This document shows, in pieces, positions 1 to 9,198 of a stretch of DNA of 64,000 nt. Under the pieces are notes generated by a model, which saw only the letters and a program-made list of their open reading frames with translations, was not told the DNA's origin and ran no database searches. The position numbers and the translations under genes were made by a program. The DNA is from Pseudomonas oryzicola (lineage in GTDB: Bacteria > Pseudomonadota > Gammaproteobacteria > Pseudomonadales > Pseudomonadaceae), in NCBI RefSeq assembly GCF_014269185.2, contig NZ_JABWRZ020000001.1, positions 893,001 through 957,000 on the forward strand, read 5' to 3'. Position 1 is the first letter of the stretch; each line of letters starts with the position of its first letter.

Positions 1-150
1 GCCGATGAGTGGCTGCTGTACGCCACCGACAGCCCCTGGGCGGGCAATGCCCGTGGCTTCTGCCGTGGCAACATCTTCAACCAGGCCGGGCAACTGGTGG
101 CGTCGTCGTGCCAGGAAGGCCTGATCCGCCATCGCCAGGACTGGGCATGA
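1..150 (+). CDS. tesB: Acyl-CoA thioesterase II, C-terminal end (partial)
   Basis: Only the last 49 codons are in the window; the gene begins upstream. The frame ends in TGA at 148-150. The translated tail (EWLLY…SPWAGNARGF, then LVASSCQEG) matches the C-terminal hot-dog fold of TesB-type thioesterases as I remember it from E. coli TesB. The enzyme hydrolyses acyl-CoA to free fatty acid and CoA. The stop overlaps the ATG of the next gene (ATGA), so the two are probably co-transcribed and translationally coupled. Identification rests on a short segment. Confidence 0.8.
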   Translation, partial: ADEWLLYATDSPWAGNARGFCRGNIFNQAGQLVASSCQEGLIRHRQDWA

Positions 151-737
151 GCCTGGGCGCGGTCCGCAACTGGGTGTTCGACATGGACGGCACCCTGACC
201 GTGGCCGTGCACGACTATGCCGCCATCCGCGTGGCGCTGGGCATCCCGACCGAGCACGACATTCTGACGCACCTGGCAGCCCTGCCGGCGGACGAAGCGG
301 CGGCCAAGCATGCCTGGCTGCTGGAGCACGAGCGCGACCTGGCGGTTGCTGCCACGGCGGCCATCGGGGCGGTGGAACTGGTGCGCGAACTGGCCGAGCG
401 TGGTTGTCGATTGGGCATTCTGACCCGCAATGCGCGCGACCTGGCTCAGGTAACGCTGGAGGCCATCGGCCTGGCGGACTGCTTCCCGGTCGCGCACATT
501 CTCGGGCGCGACGAAGCAGTGCCCAAGCCGAGCCCGGACGGGTTGCTGAAGATCGCCGGTGCCTGGGGCGTGGCACCCCACGAGCTGGTGATGGTGGGGG
601 ATTACCGGTTTGACCTGGTTTGTGGGCGTGCGGCAGGGGCGCGCACGGTGCTGGTGAACTTGCCGGACAACCCATGGCCGGAACTGGTGGACTGGCATGC
701 GGCCGATTGCCGGGCATTGAAGGTGATGCTGGGCTGA
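147..737 (+). CDS. HAD-superfamily hydrolase (phosphoglycolate phosphatase-like)
   Basis: A 196-residue protein starting at the ATG that overlaps the tesB stop. An upstream in-frame start exists but lies inside tesB. It has all four HAD motifs: motif I FDMDGTLT at residues 11-18 (nucleophile Asp12, acid Asp14), motif II LTRN, motif III Lys in PKPSPDG, and motif IV GDYRFD. A small helical cap (residues about 20-85) lies between motifs I and II, as in phosphoglycolate and related small-molecule phosphatases. The substrate cannot be told from sequence. Coupling to tesB suggests co-expression but not a shared pathway. Confidence 0.88.
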   Translation: MSLGAVRNWVFDMDGTLTVAVHDYAAIRVALGIPTEHDILTHLAALPADEAAAKHAWLLEHERDLAVAATAAIGAVELVRELAERGCRLGILTRNARDLAQVTLEAIGLADCFPVAHILGRDEAVPKPSPDGLLKIAGAWGVAPHELVMVGDYRFDLVCGRAAGARTVLVNLPDNPWPELVDWHAADCRALKVMLG

Positions 738-761
738 ACATTGTTCTGCCTGTGCTACCCG

Positions 762-789
762 CTTCGCAGGGACGGGGTTGCCCGCGAAG
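762..789. repeat. Degenerate REP-like palindrome
   Basis: CTTCGC and GCGAAG arms flank a GC-rich loop between the HAD and oxidoreductase genes. It resembles a decayed copy of the REP elements seen intact at 28.5 and 37.5 kb, and may act as a weak 3' hairpin. Confidence 0.4.
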
Positions 790-845
790 GGGCCGGACCT
801 GTCTATGCTGAACCTCAAACTTTTCCCTGAACGGAGACCCTACCC

Positions 846-1856
846 ATGACCAGCAAGGCCATCTACATTCAACCCGGCGGCGGCTACGACAAGGTCGAAG
901 TCGGCACTTGCGAGGCCCCCGCACCCCAGGCCGACGAGATCACCGTTCGGCTGCACGCCAACTCCCTCAACTACCACGACTTCGCCGTGGTCAGCGGCAT
1001 GTGGGGGCCGAGCGAGCGGCGCATTCCCATGGCTGATGGCGCGGGTGAAGTGGTGGCGGTGGGTAGCGGGGTCAGCGAATTCCAGGTCGGCGACAATGTG
1101 GTCAGCACCTTCTTCCCCGACTGGCTCGACGGCCAGGCCAATGTCGAAGGCTTCGCCAGGGTACCCGGCGATGGTATCGATGGTTACGCCCGCGAACAGG
1201 TCACTGCCCGCGCCACTGCGTTCACCCTGGCGCCCAAGGGCTTCAGCCACGCCGAAGCCGCCACCCTGACCACCGCCGGCCTTACCGCCTGGCGTGCGCT
1301 GATGAGCGATGACCACCTCAAACCCGGTGATACAGTACTGGTGCAAGGTACCGGTGGCGTGTCGATCTTCGCCCTGCAGTTCGCCAAGCTCGCCGGCGCC
1401 ACGGTGATCGCCACCTCGTCCAGCGACACCAAGCTCGAGCGCCTCAAGGCCTTGGGGGCCGACCACCTGATCAACTACAAAAGCACCCCGGCCTGGGGTG
1501 AGAAAGTGCGCGAGCTGACCGGCAATCGTGGTGTCGACCATGTGATCGAAGTGGGCGGCCCGGCGACGCTGGAGCAATCGATGATCGCCACGCGCATTGG
1601 TGGGCAGGTGTCGTTGATCGGTATCCTCACTGGCGTGGCCGGGCAGTTGCCGCTGGTGCAGGCGCTGGTGCGGCAGATTCGCCTGCAGGGCGTGTTGGTG
1701 GGCAGCCGCGCGCAGCAGCAGGCCATGGTGCGGGCGATCGATGCCAATGGCTTGCGGCCAGTGGTGGACAAACACTTCGAGCTGGAACAGATCGTCGAGG
1801 CGTTCCGCTACCAGGAAAGCAACCGCCATTTCGGCAAGATCTGCCTCACGTTCTGA
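846..1856 (+). CDS. NAD(P)-dependent quinone oxidoreductase / alcohol dehydrogenase, MDR family
   Basis: A 336-residue medium-chain dehydrogenase/reductase. The GroES-like N-terminal domain has NSLNYHDF, and the Rossmann domain begins at GTGGVSIFALQFAKLAGA (about residue 165), followed by TSSSDTKLERLKALGAD, typical of NADPH-binding quinone oxidoreductases. The catalytic zinc cysteine/histidine set of true alcohol dehydrogenases is not evident, so reduction of quinones or enones is more likely than alcohol oxidation. It starts at ATG 846 after ACGGAGACC. It stands alone, with a hairpin downstream and a convergent gene beyond. Confidence 0.85.
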   Translation: MTSKAIYIQPGGGYDKVEVGTCEAPAPQADEITVRLHANSLNYHDFAVVSGMWGPSERRIPMADGAGEVVAVGSGVSEFQVGDNVVSTFFPDWLDGQANVEGFARVPGDGIDGYAREQVTARATAFTLAPKGFSHAEAATLTTAGLTAWRALMSDDHLKPGDTVLVQGTGGVSIFALQFAKLAGATVIATSSSDTKLERLKALGADHLINYKSTPAWGEKVRELTGNRGVDHVIEVGGPATLEQSMIATRIGGQVSLIGILTGVAGQLPLVQALVRQIRLQGVLVGSRAQQQAMVRAIDANGLRPVVDKHFELEQIVEAFRYQESNRHFGKICLTF

Positions 1857-1866
1857 ATGGCCGCCA

Positions 1867-1893
1867 CAGGCCGTGCCCTTGCGGAACGGCCTG
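1867..1893. terminator. Hairpin between convergent genes
   Basis: An 8-bp perfect stem (CAGGCCGT / ACGGCCTG) lies in the 48-base gap between the oxidoreductase and the convergent decarboxylase. There is no clear U-run, so it is a probable but unproven terminator. Confidence 0.5.
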
Positions 1894-1904
1894 CGGCAGG
1901 TGGG

Positions 1905-4619
1905 TTACTCGATATGTTCGGGCTTTAGCAGTTTCAACCCCTGGCTGCTGCTGTAGCCGTGGATCTCCTGTACATCCAGGTTTCGCATGAAATCAATGAT
2001 CGGTGCGGTGATCACTTGGCCAGGCACCATGATCGGGAAACCAGGCGGGTAAGGAATCACGAAATTTGCCGACACCAGCGGCGGGCCGTTTTCCAGGCGC
2101 TGGTCGATCATGCTGTCGGACAGTTTCAGGTACTCGCAGGCCTCGAGATCGTAAGCCTTGTAGAAGGCCTTGCGGATGTCGCCTTCGATCGTGTTCTCCA
2201 GTGCATCGCTGCGAAACTCCGGATGGAAGCAGCTGAAGTCTGGCAATGCAGGTAAATCTTCGACTAGGCGGGTGACCCTGCTTCGTAATTGCAGGGCCTG
2301 GTTTTCATCATCTGCGATGCTATCGTCGATGTCCCGGCATATTTGCACCAGCACTTGTATCAGGTGTGCCACATCGCTGCGGGTATTGTTGATGTTGGTC
2401 TGCAACAGCACGCTGTTGCGGGACGTCTTGTTCAATTGAATATTGTATCGCCCGGCCAGCAATTGTTTGAATTGAGTGCCGTCGAAACCGGCGTGTCCAC
2501 ACGATAATGTAAGACGCGTTGGGTCAAGGAAGAATTCGTCGTTGATGATTGCCTGGCTGAGCGTACTCCAGTGGGCTTTGTCATGCACGTAGCTGGCGAT
2601 CTTCGAGCCGCGCAACGGTTCGGGAATAAGGTCCGCAACGTCCAGGATCTTGAAGTAGCGAGAGATCAATGGGTGGTTATTGACCTGCTTGCGTATGACG
2701 AAGGCCAACTGCGTGGCACGCATCACCAGGTCATAGCCTTCGAGGTTCATCTGCCGGCGGGCAATGTCCAGCGAAGCGATGATCTGCTGGTTGGGTGAGG
2801 TAGAAGTATGGGTGAATACCGCTTCGCGGAAGGCGCCTTCCGTTTGCGCGAAGGCATCATCGCTAACCAGTATCATCGAGCCTTGCCGCAAGGCTGACAT
2901 CGACTTGTGGACGGAAGAGGTCTGGTACACACGCACTTGGGTGTGTTCAGGGTCCATCAGCAGGCGGTTGTGCTGCATCTCTTCGTCTGTAAATGCATCC
3001 TGAGCCGTGCATTGCTCGGTGTATTGCTGGCGATAGCGGGGGCTTTTCAACCGTTTGCGTAACTCGGTTGCTGCATGCATGGCCGTGCGTTGGCGCAATA
3101 GCGGTGAAAAGCGAGCAAAACCGAACCATGCCTCATCCCAAAGAAAAATGAGGTCGGGTTTGATGGCCAGGCATTCTTCCATCACCCGCAGCGGGTTGTA
3201 GACATGCCCATCGAACGTGCAGTTGGTCAGCACCATCATTTTTGCACGTTCGAGTTTTCCGTCCCGTTTCAGGTTCAATAGCGCCTGCTTAAGTGAAGCC
3301 AGCGTCACGCCTCCGTACATCGAATACTCGCTCAAAGGATAGGCATCGATATACAGCGGGTAGGCGCCGGTCAGCACTGCGGCATAGTGATGCGACTTGT
3401 GACAGTTGCGGTCGATCAGCACGATGTCGCCCGGTGCCAGGAGTGCCTGTTCGACAATCTTGTTCGCTGTTGAGGTCCCGTTGGTGACGAAGAACGCCGC
3501 CTGCGCGCCAAACGTGCTGGCGGCCATCAGTTGGGCCTGCCTTATGTTGCCCGTAGGTTCGAGCAGGCTATCGAGCCCGCCGGTGGTTGCGGAGCTTTCC
3601 GCCAGGAAAAGGTTGGCGCCGTAGAACGCTCCCATGTCGCGAATCCAGTTGGACTTGAAAATGGATTTTCCCCGGGCGATCGGCAGGGCGTGGAAGGTGC
3701 CAATCGGGCGTTGCGCATAACGTTTGAGGTTATCGAAGAATGGCGTGCGGTAGCGGTTGGCAATGCCTTCGACAACACACAGGTGCACTTCCATGGGCTC
3801 TTCGAACTCATAGAAAACGCGGTTGATGAATGCCATCTGCGGATTGCCGGCTGTCCGTTCGATGTTGCGGTCTCTGAGCAGGATTATGTCCAGCTCCGGG
3901 CGTAACTGTTTAAGCGCCACCGACAGATCCAGCGAGGGGTCTTCGTAGGTTTCCGAGCCAACCAACGATTGATATTGGTCGAGCATTACGCGCAGACGGG
4001 CCGACAGATTGGCATTACGCTGAAAACCGTCATGGATCGCCACCACCTGCACGTCGGGGTTGAGCATCACGGCCATCAAGGCGTCTTCGTAGGTGCCGAC
4101 GATGATCGGTTGGTAGATGAACGCATCGTCATGTCGCCGCAGGTTGCGGATGTCTTGCTGCTTCTGCGCCCAGGTGCTTGAGGCGTCAGAGCTGACGATT
4201 AACAGCTCGAAGTACGGGCGAAGCTGAGCGGACGGTTGATTGATGCTGTAGCGCGCTGCAGAAGCGTCGGGCAAGTCGTCAGCCGGTTCCCAGTCGTTGG
4301 CATCATGGCGATAGCTCGAATCGAGCAAAGAGCTGCAGATGCGCCGTGCCAGCCGCAGTGTACCGACATCGTCATGTTCGCCGATTCGTTGCTCGAAAAT
4401 GGCCATCAGCCGTTGACCAGGGTAGGCGTGATAACGTTCGAGAGTTTGCAGATGCTGCCCTATGCGCACCACCTCCCTACGTTTTTGCTCTTTTGCATCG
4501 CAGCAGCTTGCCGCAACCCAGTCGCGGCATCTTTGCAGCAGGTCGCACCACAGGTCCAAGCGTTCATGTCGGGTTGAAAACAGGTACTCTGCAGACTGGT
4601 CGAGGACATTCGTCAACAT
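1905..4619 (-). CDS. Orn/Lys/Arg-family PLP-dependent decarboxylase, long form
   Basis: A 904-residue fold-type I PLP enzyme that decarboxylates a basic amino acid to its polyamine or diamine; the exact substrate is not determinable. ATG 4619 was chosen because AGGAG lies 7 bases upstream; an ORF start 31 codons earlier has no such site. Visible are an N-terminal response-regulator-like wing region (to about residue 250), the PLP phosphate loop GTSTANK (381-387), His407 in NCHKSHH, PLP-ring Asp495 in WDEAWFGF, and the Schiff-base lysine Lys572 in SSVHKSMSALRQ. It is longer than the usual 715-755 residues: there is an extra N-terminal stretch of roughly 110 residues and a spacer of about 70 between the Asp and Lys motifs. 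The divergent neighbour is an amino-acid permease, suggesting uptake plus decarboxylation. Confidence 0.88.
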   Translation of the reverse strand: MLTNVLDQSAEYLFSTRHERLDLWCDLLQRCRDWVAASCCDAKEQKRREVVRIGQHLQTLERYHAYPGQRLMAIFEQRIGEHDDVGTLRLARRICSSLLDSSYRHDANDWEPADDLPDASAARYSINQPSAQLRPYFELLIVSSDASSTWAQKQQDIRNLRRHDDAFIYQPIIVGTYEDALMAVMLNPDVQVVAIHDGFQRNANLSARLRVMLDQYQSLVGSETYEDPSLDLSVALKQLRPELDIILLRDRNIERTAGNPQMAFINRVFYEFEEPMEVHLCVVEGIANRYRTPFFDNLKRYAQRPIGTFHALPIARGKSIFKSNWIRDMGAFYGANLFLAESSATTGGLDSLLEPTGNIRQAQLMAASTFGAQAAFFVTNGTSTANKIVEQALLAPGDIVLIDRNCHKSHHYAAVLTGAYPLYIDAYPLSEYSMYGGVTLASLKQALLNLKRDGKLERAKMMVLTNCTFDGHVYNPLRVMEECLAIKPDLIFLWDEAWFGFARFSPLLRQRTAMHAATELRKRLKSPRYRQQYTEQCTAQDAFTDEEMQHNRLLMDPEHTQVRVYQTSSVHKSMSALRQGSMILVSDDAFAQTEGAFREAVFTHTSTSPNQQIIASLDIARRQMNLEGYDLVMRATQLAFVIRKQVNNHPLISRYFKILDVADLIPEPLRGSKIASYVHDKAHWSTLSQAIINDEFFLDPTRLTLSCGHAGFDGTQFKQLLAGRYNIQLNKTSRNSVLLQTNINNTRSDVAHLIQVLVQICRDIDDSIADDENQALQLRSRVTRLVEDLPALPDFSCFHPEFRSDALENTIEGDIRKAFYKAYDLEACEYLKLSDSMIDQRLENGPPLVSANFVIPYPPGFPIMVPGQVITAPIIDFMRNLDVQEIHGYSSSQGLKLLKPEHIE

Positions 4620-5027
4620 GGTTTCGGCTCCTGGCCTGGTAGCGTGGCCGGAGAAACTGGCCACTTCGGAAGGGCCAGAGTCTGCCCGGCGAGGCGGAAC
4701 CGAACACAGCACGAGACTTTTCCACCTGACGTGAAAGTGCTTCCGGCAGCGCTCACTCCTGCCGCATTACCTCTGCCGCCGTTCACCGCGCTCAGGGCAG
4801 AGCAAACGAGCTGTCGTGATCGAACAGTTCCGGGGCGTTCTCGTGTAATTACCCACAGCCCTGCGCGGCTTAAATGACCCCCGACCTATGCGGACACTTG
4901 CTCTGTGACGCGTGCCAAATATCAACAACAGTGCGCGAGTAATGTGTCGACTTATTGATTTCAAAGGAGATACTTTCGCCTACGCCTGCCCGTCCTTCCT
5001 TGTGTCAGCAAAAAGAGAACAACATCA
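4620..5027. other. Divergent intergenic region (decarboxylase / permease)
   Basis: About 400 bases without a convincing gene. It must hold the promoters of both flanking genes. I see no clear inverted-repeat operator. An AAAGGAGAT stretch near 4965 is not followed by a good ORF. Confidence 0.6.
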
Positions 5028-6419
5028 ATGAACACCGTGGGATCTGATGGCAACCTTGCCCAAGGTTTCAAGCCTCGTCATGTAACGATGCTGTCCATCG
5101 CCGGCATCATCGGCGCCGGACTTTTCGTCGGCTCTGGCCATGCCATCGCGGCAGCCGGACCAGCTACCATACTTTCCTATTTCGTGGCCGGGGCCCTGGT
5201 GGTACTGGTCATGCGCATGCTCGGCGAAATGGCCGTTGCACATCCTGACACCGGTTCGTTTTCGACCTATGCCGACCAGGCCATCGGCCGCTGGGCCGGC
5301 TACACCATTGGTTGGCTGTACTGGTGGTTCTGGGTTCTGGTAATTCCCATCGAAGCACTGGCCGCCGGCCATGTACTGAACGCGTGGTTCCCGCAGGTGG
5401 ATAGCTGGATCTTCGCCCTGGCCTCGGTGCTGCTGCTGGCCGGCACCAACCTGTTCAGCGTGGCCAAGTACGGTGAGTTCGAGTTCTGGTTCGCGATCCT
5501 CAAGGTCACCGCCATTCTCGGTTTCATCGGCCTGGGCTTCGCTGCGCTGATGGGCTGGTTGCCCAACCGCGAAGTCAGCGGCCTGAGCAGCCTGATGGCC
5601 GAGCATGGCGGCTTCGCACCGAAGGGCTGGTCGGCGGTGGTCGGGGCGTTCATTACCGTGATGTTCAGCTTCATCGGTACCGAGGCGGTGACCATCGCCG
5701 CCTCCGAGTCCAGCGACCCGTCGCGCAATATCGCCAAGGCCACCCGCTCGGTGATCTGGCGCATCAGCACCTTCTACATCCTGTCGATCTTCGTGATCAT
5801 TTCGGTGGTGCCGTGGAACGACCCGCAACTGGCCGTGGTGGGCTCGTACCAGCGCGCACTGGAGATCATGGACATCCCCAACGCAGCCTTCATGGTCGAC
5901 CTGGTGGTGCTGGTGGCAGTGACCAGCTGCATGAACTCGTCGATCTATATCGCCTCGCGGATGATGTATTCGCTGGCCAAGCGTGGTGACGCACCGGCCA
6001 TGCTCAACAAGACTTCCAAGGTTGGCGTACCGCGTGCCGCAGTGTTCGGCAGCACCCTGATCGGCGCGGCCATCGCTGTTCTCAACTACTTCGCGCCGAA
6101 GGGCGTGTTCGAGTTCCTGCTGGCCAGCTCCGGTGCCATCGCCTTGCTGGTGTACATGGTCATCGCCATCTCCCAGCTGCGCATGCGCCGCCGCCTGGAG
6201 CGCGAGAACACCGAGCTGAAGTTCCGCATGTGGCTGTTCCCGTACCTGACCTGGGCGGTGATCCTATTCATTGGCGGGGCACTGGCGGTGATGATGTTTA
6301 CGCCTGAACACCGGGCGGAAGTCAGCTCGACGTTAGGCCTGGCGATCGTGATTTCCTTCCTCGGGATCGTCACTTCGCGAGGCCATGCGCAACCCGTAGG
6401 GGTGCGTTCGATGGGGTGA
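5028..6419 (+). CDS. APC-family amino-acid permease, GABA-permease-like
   Basis: A 463-residue, about 12-helix inner-membrane transporter. The N-terminal LAQGFKPRHVTMLSIAGIIGAGLFVGSG carries the conserved GxG/GIIG helix-1 motif of the amino acid transporter (AAT) branch, and the overall sequence resembles GabP. It probably imports GABA or a basic amino acid by proton symport. Divergent placement from a basic amino-acid decarboxylase fits a substrate/polyamine-catabolism pairing, since GABA is a polyamine breakdown product. The gene ends in a strong intrinsic terminator. Specificity is inferred. Confidence 0.87.
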   Translation: MNTVGSDGNLAQGFKPRHVTMLSIAGIIGAGLFVGSGHAIAAAGPATILSYFVAGALVVLVMRMLGEMAVAHPDTGSFSTYADQAIGRWAGYTIGWLYWWFWVLVIPIEALAAGHVLNAWFPQVDSWIFALASVLLLAGTNLFSVAKYGEFEFWFAILKVTAILGFIGLGFAALMGWLPNREVSGLSSLMAEHGGFAPKGWSAVVGAFITVMFSFIGTEAVTIAASESSDPSRNIAKATRSVIWRISTFYILSIFVIISVVPWNDPQLAVVGSYQRALEIMDIPNAAFMVDLVVLVAVTSCMNSSIYIASRMMYSLAKRGDAPAMLNKTSKVGVPRAAVFGSTLIGAAIAVLNYFAPKGVFEFLLASSGAIALLVYMVIAISQLRMRRRLERENTELKFRMWLFPYLTWAVILFIGGALAVMMFTPEHRAEVSSTLGLAIVISFLGIVTSRGHAQPVGVRSMG

Positions 6420-6442
6420 TTGGGTTCACCTGGCGGTAAGGC

Positions 6443-6476
6443 AAAGGGCACCAATGGAGGGTGCCCTTTGTTTTTC
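6443..6476 (+). terminator. Intrinsic terminator after the permease
   Basis: A perfect 10-bp stem (AAAGGGCACC / GGTGCCCTTT) with a 7-base loop is followed by GTTTTT. Confidence 0.88.
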
Positions 6477-6532
6477 AGGTTTACCGCTACCACGAAAAAG
6501 TCCTGCCACGGATGCGACAATCTTTAAAAATA

Positions 6533-6551
6533 AATGAGGTGATTTCTCATT
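6533..6551 (+). promoter_or_regulatory. Candidate Fur box upstream of the TonB receptor
   Basis: A 19-base near-palindrome with AATGAG and CTCATT arms matches the Pseudomonas Fur operator pattern, 67 bases before the receptor start. Repression by Fur-Fe(II) is expected for a siderophore receptor. Confidence 0.65.
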
Positions 6552-6617
6552 CTCGTTCGGCTTGTAGGGAAGGCCGGAATACAGGCCAGTCTGCCGATCC
6601 CTCTACGGAGCGAGAAA

Positions 6618-9011
6618 ATGAGTTCGACCCCGGTTCCACAGCGCCATCCCTTGAGCCGTGCTTTACACAGTGTTTTCCTGAGCCTGGTTGTCAGCAGTTG
6701 TGCGCTACCTGTGCTGGCGCAATCTGCAATGTCTGAGCCTGACAGCCAGCTACAGCAGTGGAATATTCCTGCTGGCCCGCTGGCGCCAGCGCTTGACCGG
6801 TTTGCCCGTCAGGCAGGTGTCAGCCTGTCCTTCGATGCACAGACCTTGGCCAACCGCACCACTGCAGGGGTGCAGGGGACGCTGGGTACGTCGGCTGCAC
6901 TCTCGTCGCTGCTACAGGGCACGCCGCTTCAGGCGGAGCAACAAGGGCCGGGCGCCTACTTCGTGGCGCCACAACCCGTACCTGCCGGCCCGCTGGAACT
7001 CGGCACCACCGAGGACTACCGCCTGGCACCGGTGATCATCAATGCCAAGGTCAAGGCCAGCGCCGACGATGACAGCAACTCGGTGGTCGCCAAGGAGCTG
7101 TGGGTGGGGGGCAAGGTGGCCACCAGCATCCTTAATACGCCCGCTTCCGTGTCTGTGGTTACCAGCAAGGAAATGCAGCAGCGCAGTGTCAGCACCACGG
7201 AAGAGGCGCTGCAATATACGCCGGGGGTCGTCAGTGATTACTACGGTTCGGACGACCGCAACGACTACTTCCTGATCCGCGGCTTTCAGGCCACTACCTA
7301 CCGTGACGGCCTGACCCTGAGCTCCATGCGTGGTGTGCGTGAAGACCCCTACGCCTACGAGCGTATCGAGGTGTTGCGCGGCGCCAACTCCACCCTGTTT
7401 GGCCCGGCAGACCCGGGAGGCTCGGTCAACTTCGTGAGCAAGCAGCCGCGTTTCGAGCAGTTTGGCCAGGGCTACGTGACCTATGGCTCCTTCGACCATG
7501 CCGAAACCGGCATCGATGTCGGCGATGCGCTGAACGAGGAAAAGACCTTGGCCGGCCGCTTCACTGCCAAGATGCAGAACAGCGACCGTGAATATGACCA
7601 CTCCGAGGATGACAACCGCTTCGTGATGGGCGGGCTGACCTGGGCACCCACGGACTACACCTCGGCCACGATGATCGTGGATTACCTGAAAACCAACAGT
7701 TCGCCGAACAGCGGTGGCTATCCGCTGGACAAGGAATACGACCGCAGCGATTTCTATGGTGAGCCAGGCTACAACTTCCATGACGTGGAGCGCACCAGCC
7801 TGAGCGGCAGCATCACCCACGACTTCGACAATGGCTTTGTGCTGCGCAGCAACCTGCGCTACAGCGAGTTGACCGATGACTTCGGTTACGCCTACCTGAG
7901 CGACAACCCCGCGCGGGTCGGCACCGTCATTCCGCGTTACGTGTTCGGCACCGACAGCGATGCCGACCAGCTCAACGGTAACCTGATGCTGCAATACGAT
8001 GCGCAGTTCGAGCATGTCGACAGCAGCACGTTGGTCGGTGTGGAGTACCTCGATTCGACTACCAGACAAAGCTCGATCTACGGCCTGGCGCCTTCCATCG
8101 ACATTGCCAATCCGGTATTCACCGGCGTACCGGGCGGTCTCACGCCCTATACCCGGCAGAAGAACGATGCCACTACCAAGGCTGTTTTCCTGCAGCAGAA
8201 CCTGTCGTTCCATGACCGCGTGATCGCCACTGCCGGCGTGCGCAATGACTCGATGGACCTGTCGAGCAAGGAATACGTCGGCGGTATTCAGGAAGAGAAG
8301 GACAACTTCTCGGAAACCTCCTACCGGGCTGCGTTGACCTATATCGTCAACGACGAGGTTTCCACCTACGTGAGCATGGTGGAATCCGTATCGCCGCCCC
8401 AGGTTGGCGTTACACCGCAAACGGGCAAGCAGTACGAAGTGGGTGTGAAGTACTCGCCGATGGGGATGGACGCGTTGTTCTCGGCGGCGGTGTATGACCT
8501 GACCCAGGAGAACGTCACCATCGCCGTGGTACTGCCCAGCGGCATCATCGAGCAGCAGACGGTGGGCGAGTCGCGCGTGCGCGGCCTGGACCTGGAAGCC
8601 AAGGCGCAGGTTACCCAGGACTTCAGCGTGATTGGCGCCTATTCGTACATGCAGTCCGAAGTGCTGCGCGGGGCGTTGTACGACGGGTCTTCGCTCAAGG
8701 GCAACGAATTCGCCACGGCACCGAAGCACTCGGGTTCGTTGTGGGGCTACTACAGCATTCCGGGTACTGATGTGAGCGTTGGCCTCGGGGCGCGCTATGT
8801 GGGGGCTTATTACATGGATGCGGCCAACACCAGGAAGAGCGATGGCACTACGTTGTTCGACGCTGCGCTGAATTACCAGATCGCCAAGGGGACTGACCTG
8901 GCGCTTAACGTCAGCAACCTGTTTGACGAGCAGCATGTGGTTGGCTCGGGGACAGCGAACTACTACAACCCGGGGCGGGAGGTGACGGCCAAGCTGAGTT
9001 ATAGCTGGTAG
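6618..9011 (+). CDS. TonB-dependent siderophore receptor with STN signalling domain
   Basis: A 797-residue outer-membrane receptor of the FpvA/FoxA/FecA type. It has a signal peptide (residues about 1-35, cleavage near VLAQ-SA), a secretin/TonB N-terminal (STN) domain at about 47-117 (WNIPAGPLAPALDRFARQ), a plug domain (about 160-290, with LIRGF and VLRGANSTLFGPADPGG), and a 22-strand barrel ending in an aromatic residue (YSW). ATG 6618 follows GGAG at 7 bases. It imports a ferric siderophore using TonB energy; the ligand is unknown. STN domains usually talk to a FecR-type anti-sigma factor, but no fecI/fecR pair is adjacent, so the partner is elsewhere or lost. A Fur-box candidate lies upstream and a hairpin downstream. 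Confidence 0.93.
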   Translation: MSSTPVPQRHPLSRALHSVFLSLVVSSCALPVLAQSAMSEPDSQLQQWNIPAGPLAPALDRFARQAGVSLSFDAQTLANRTTAGVQGTLGTSAALSSLLQGTPLQAEQQGPGAYFVAPQPVPAGPLELGTTEDYRLAPVIINAKVKASADDDSNSVVAKELWVGGKVATSILNTPASVSVVTSKEMQQRSVSTTEEALQYTPGVVSDYYGSDDRNDYFLIRGFQATTYRDGLTLSSMRGVREDPYAYERIEVLRGANSTLFGPADPGGSVNFVSKQPRFEQFGQGYVTYGSFDHAETGIDVGDALNEEKTLAGRFTAKMQNSDREYDHSEDDNRFVMGGLTWAPTDYTSATMIVDYLKTNSSPNSGGYPLDKEYDRSDFYGEPGYNFHDVERTSLSGSITHDFDNGFVLRSNLRYSELTDDFGYAYLSDNPARVGTVIPRYVFGTDSDADQLNGNLMLQYDAQFEHVDSSTLVGVEYLDSTTRQSSIYGLAPSIDIANPVFTGVPGGLTPYTRQKNDATTKAVFLQQNLSFHDRVIATAGVRNDSMDLSSKEYVGGIQEEKDNFSETSYRAALTYIVNDEVSTYVSMVESVSPPQVGVTPQTGKQYEVGVKYSPMGMDALFSAAVYDLTQENVTIAVVLPSGIIEQQTVGESRVRGLDLEAKAQVTQDFSVIGAYSYMQSEVLRGALYDGSSLKGNEFATAPKHSGSLWGYYSIPGTDVSVGLGARYVGAYYMDAANTRKSDGTTLFDAALNYQIAKGTDLALNVSNLFDEQHVVGSGTANYYNPGREVTAKLSYSW

Positions 9012-9024
9012 GGCTGAGGGCGCC

Positions 9025-9049
9025 GCATCCCGGCCTGACGCCGGGATGC
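9025..9049 (+). terminator. Hairpin after the TonB receptor
   Basis: A perfect 10-bp stem (GCATCCCGGC / GCCGGGATGC) with a 5-base loop just past the receptor stop. There is no U-tract. Confidence 0.6.
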
Positions 9050-9128
9050 TGGGCGTGCGCAAGTGAGATTTCGGAATACCGTACCGATGGGGAGCGGCGA
9101 GATAATTTTGCAACATAATATTGCAACA

Positions 9129-9147
9129 GTTAATCGCTATCATTAAC
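9129..9147 (+). promoter_or_regulatory. Candidate Fur box upstream of a small membrane protein
   Basis: GTTAATCGCTATCATTAAC matches the 19-base Fur consensus at 13 positions by hand and has palindromic GTTAA/TTAAC ends. It lies about 50 bases before the next start codon, suggesting that gene is iron-regulated too. Confidence 0.55.
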
Positions 9148-9198
9148 ATTCGCCATGCAAGGAGCGCATTTGTCCCTATAAAAACAAGGTCCAAAAGA

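Noticed and set aside
1959..4735. Many open frames on the plus strand opposite the decarboxylase
   Set aside because: They are antisense shadows of a well-supported PLP enzyme and lack ribosome sites and coherent domains.
6912..9194. A 760-codon minus-strand frame opposite the TonB receptor
   Set aside because: High-GC third-position shadow; its translation is Arg/Val/His-rich without domains, while the plus strand encodes a complete receptor.
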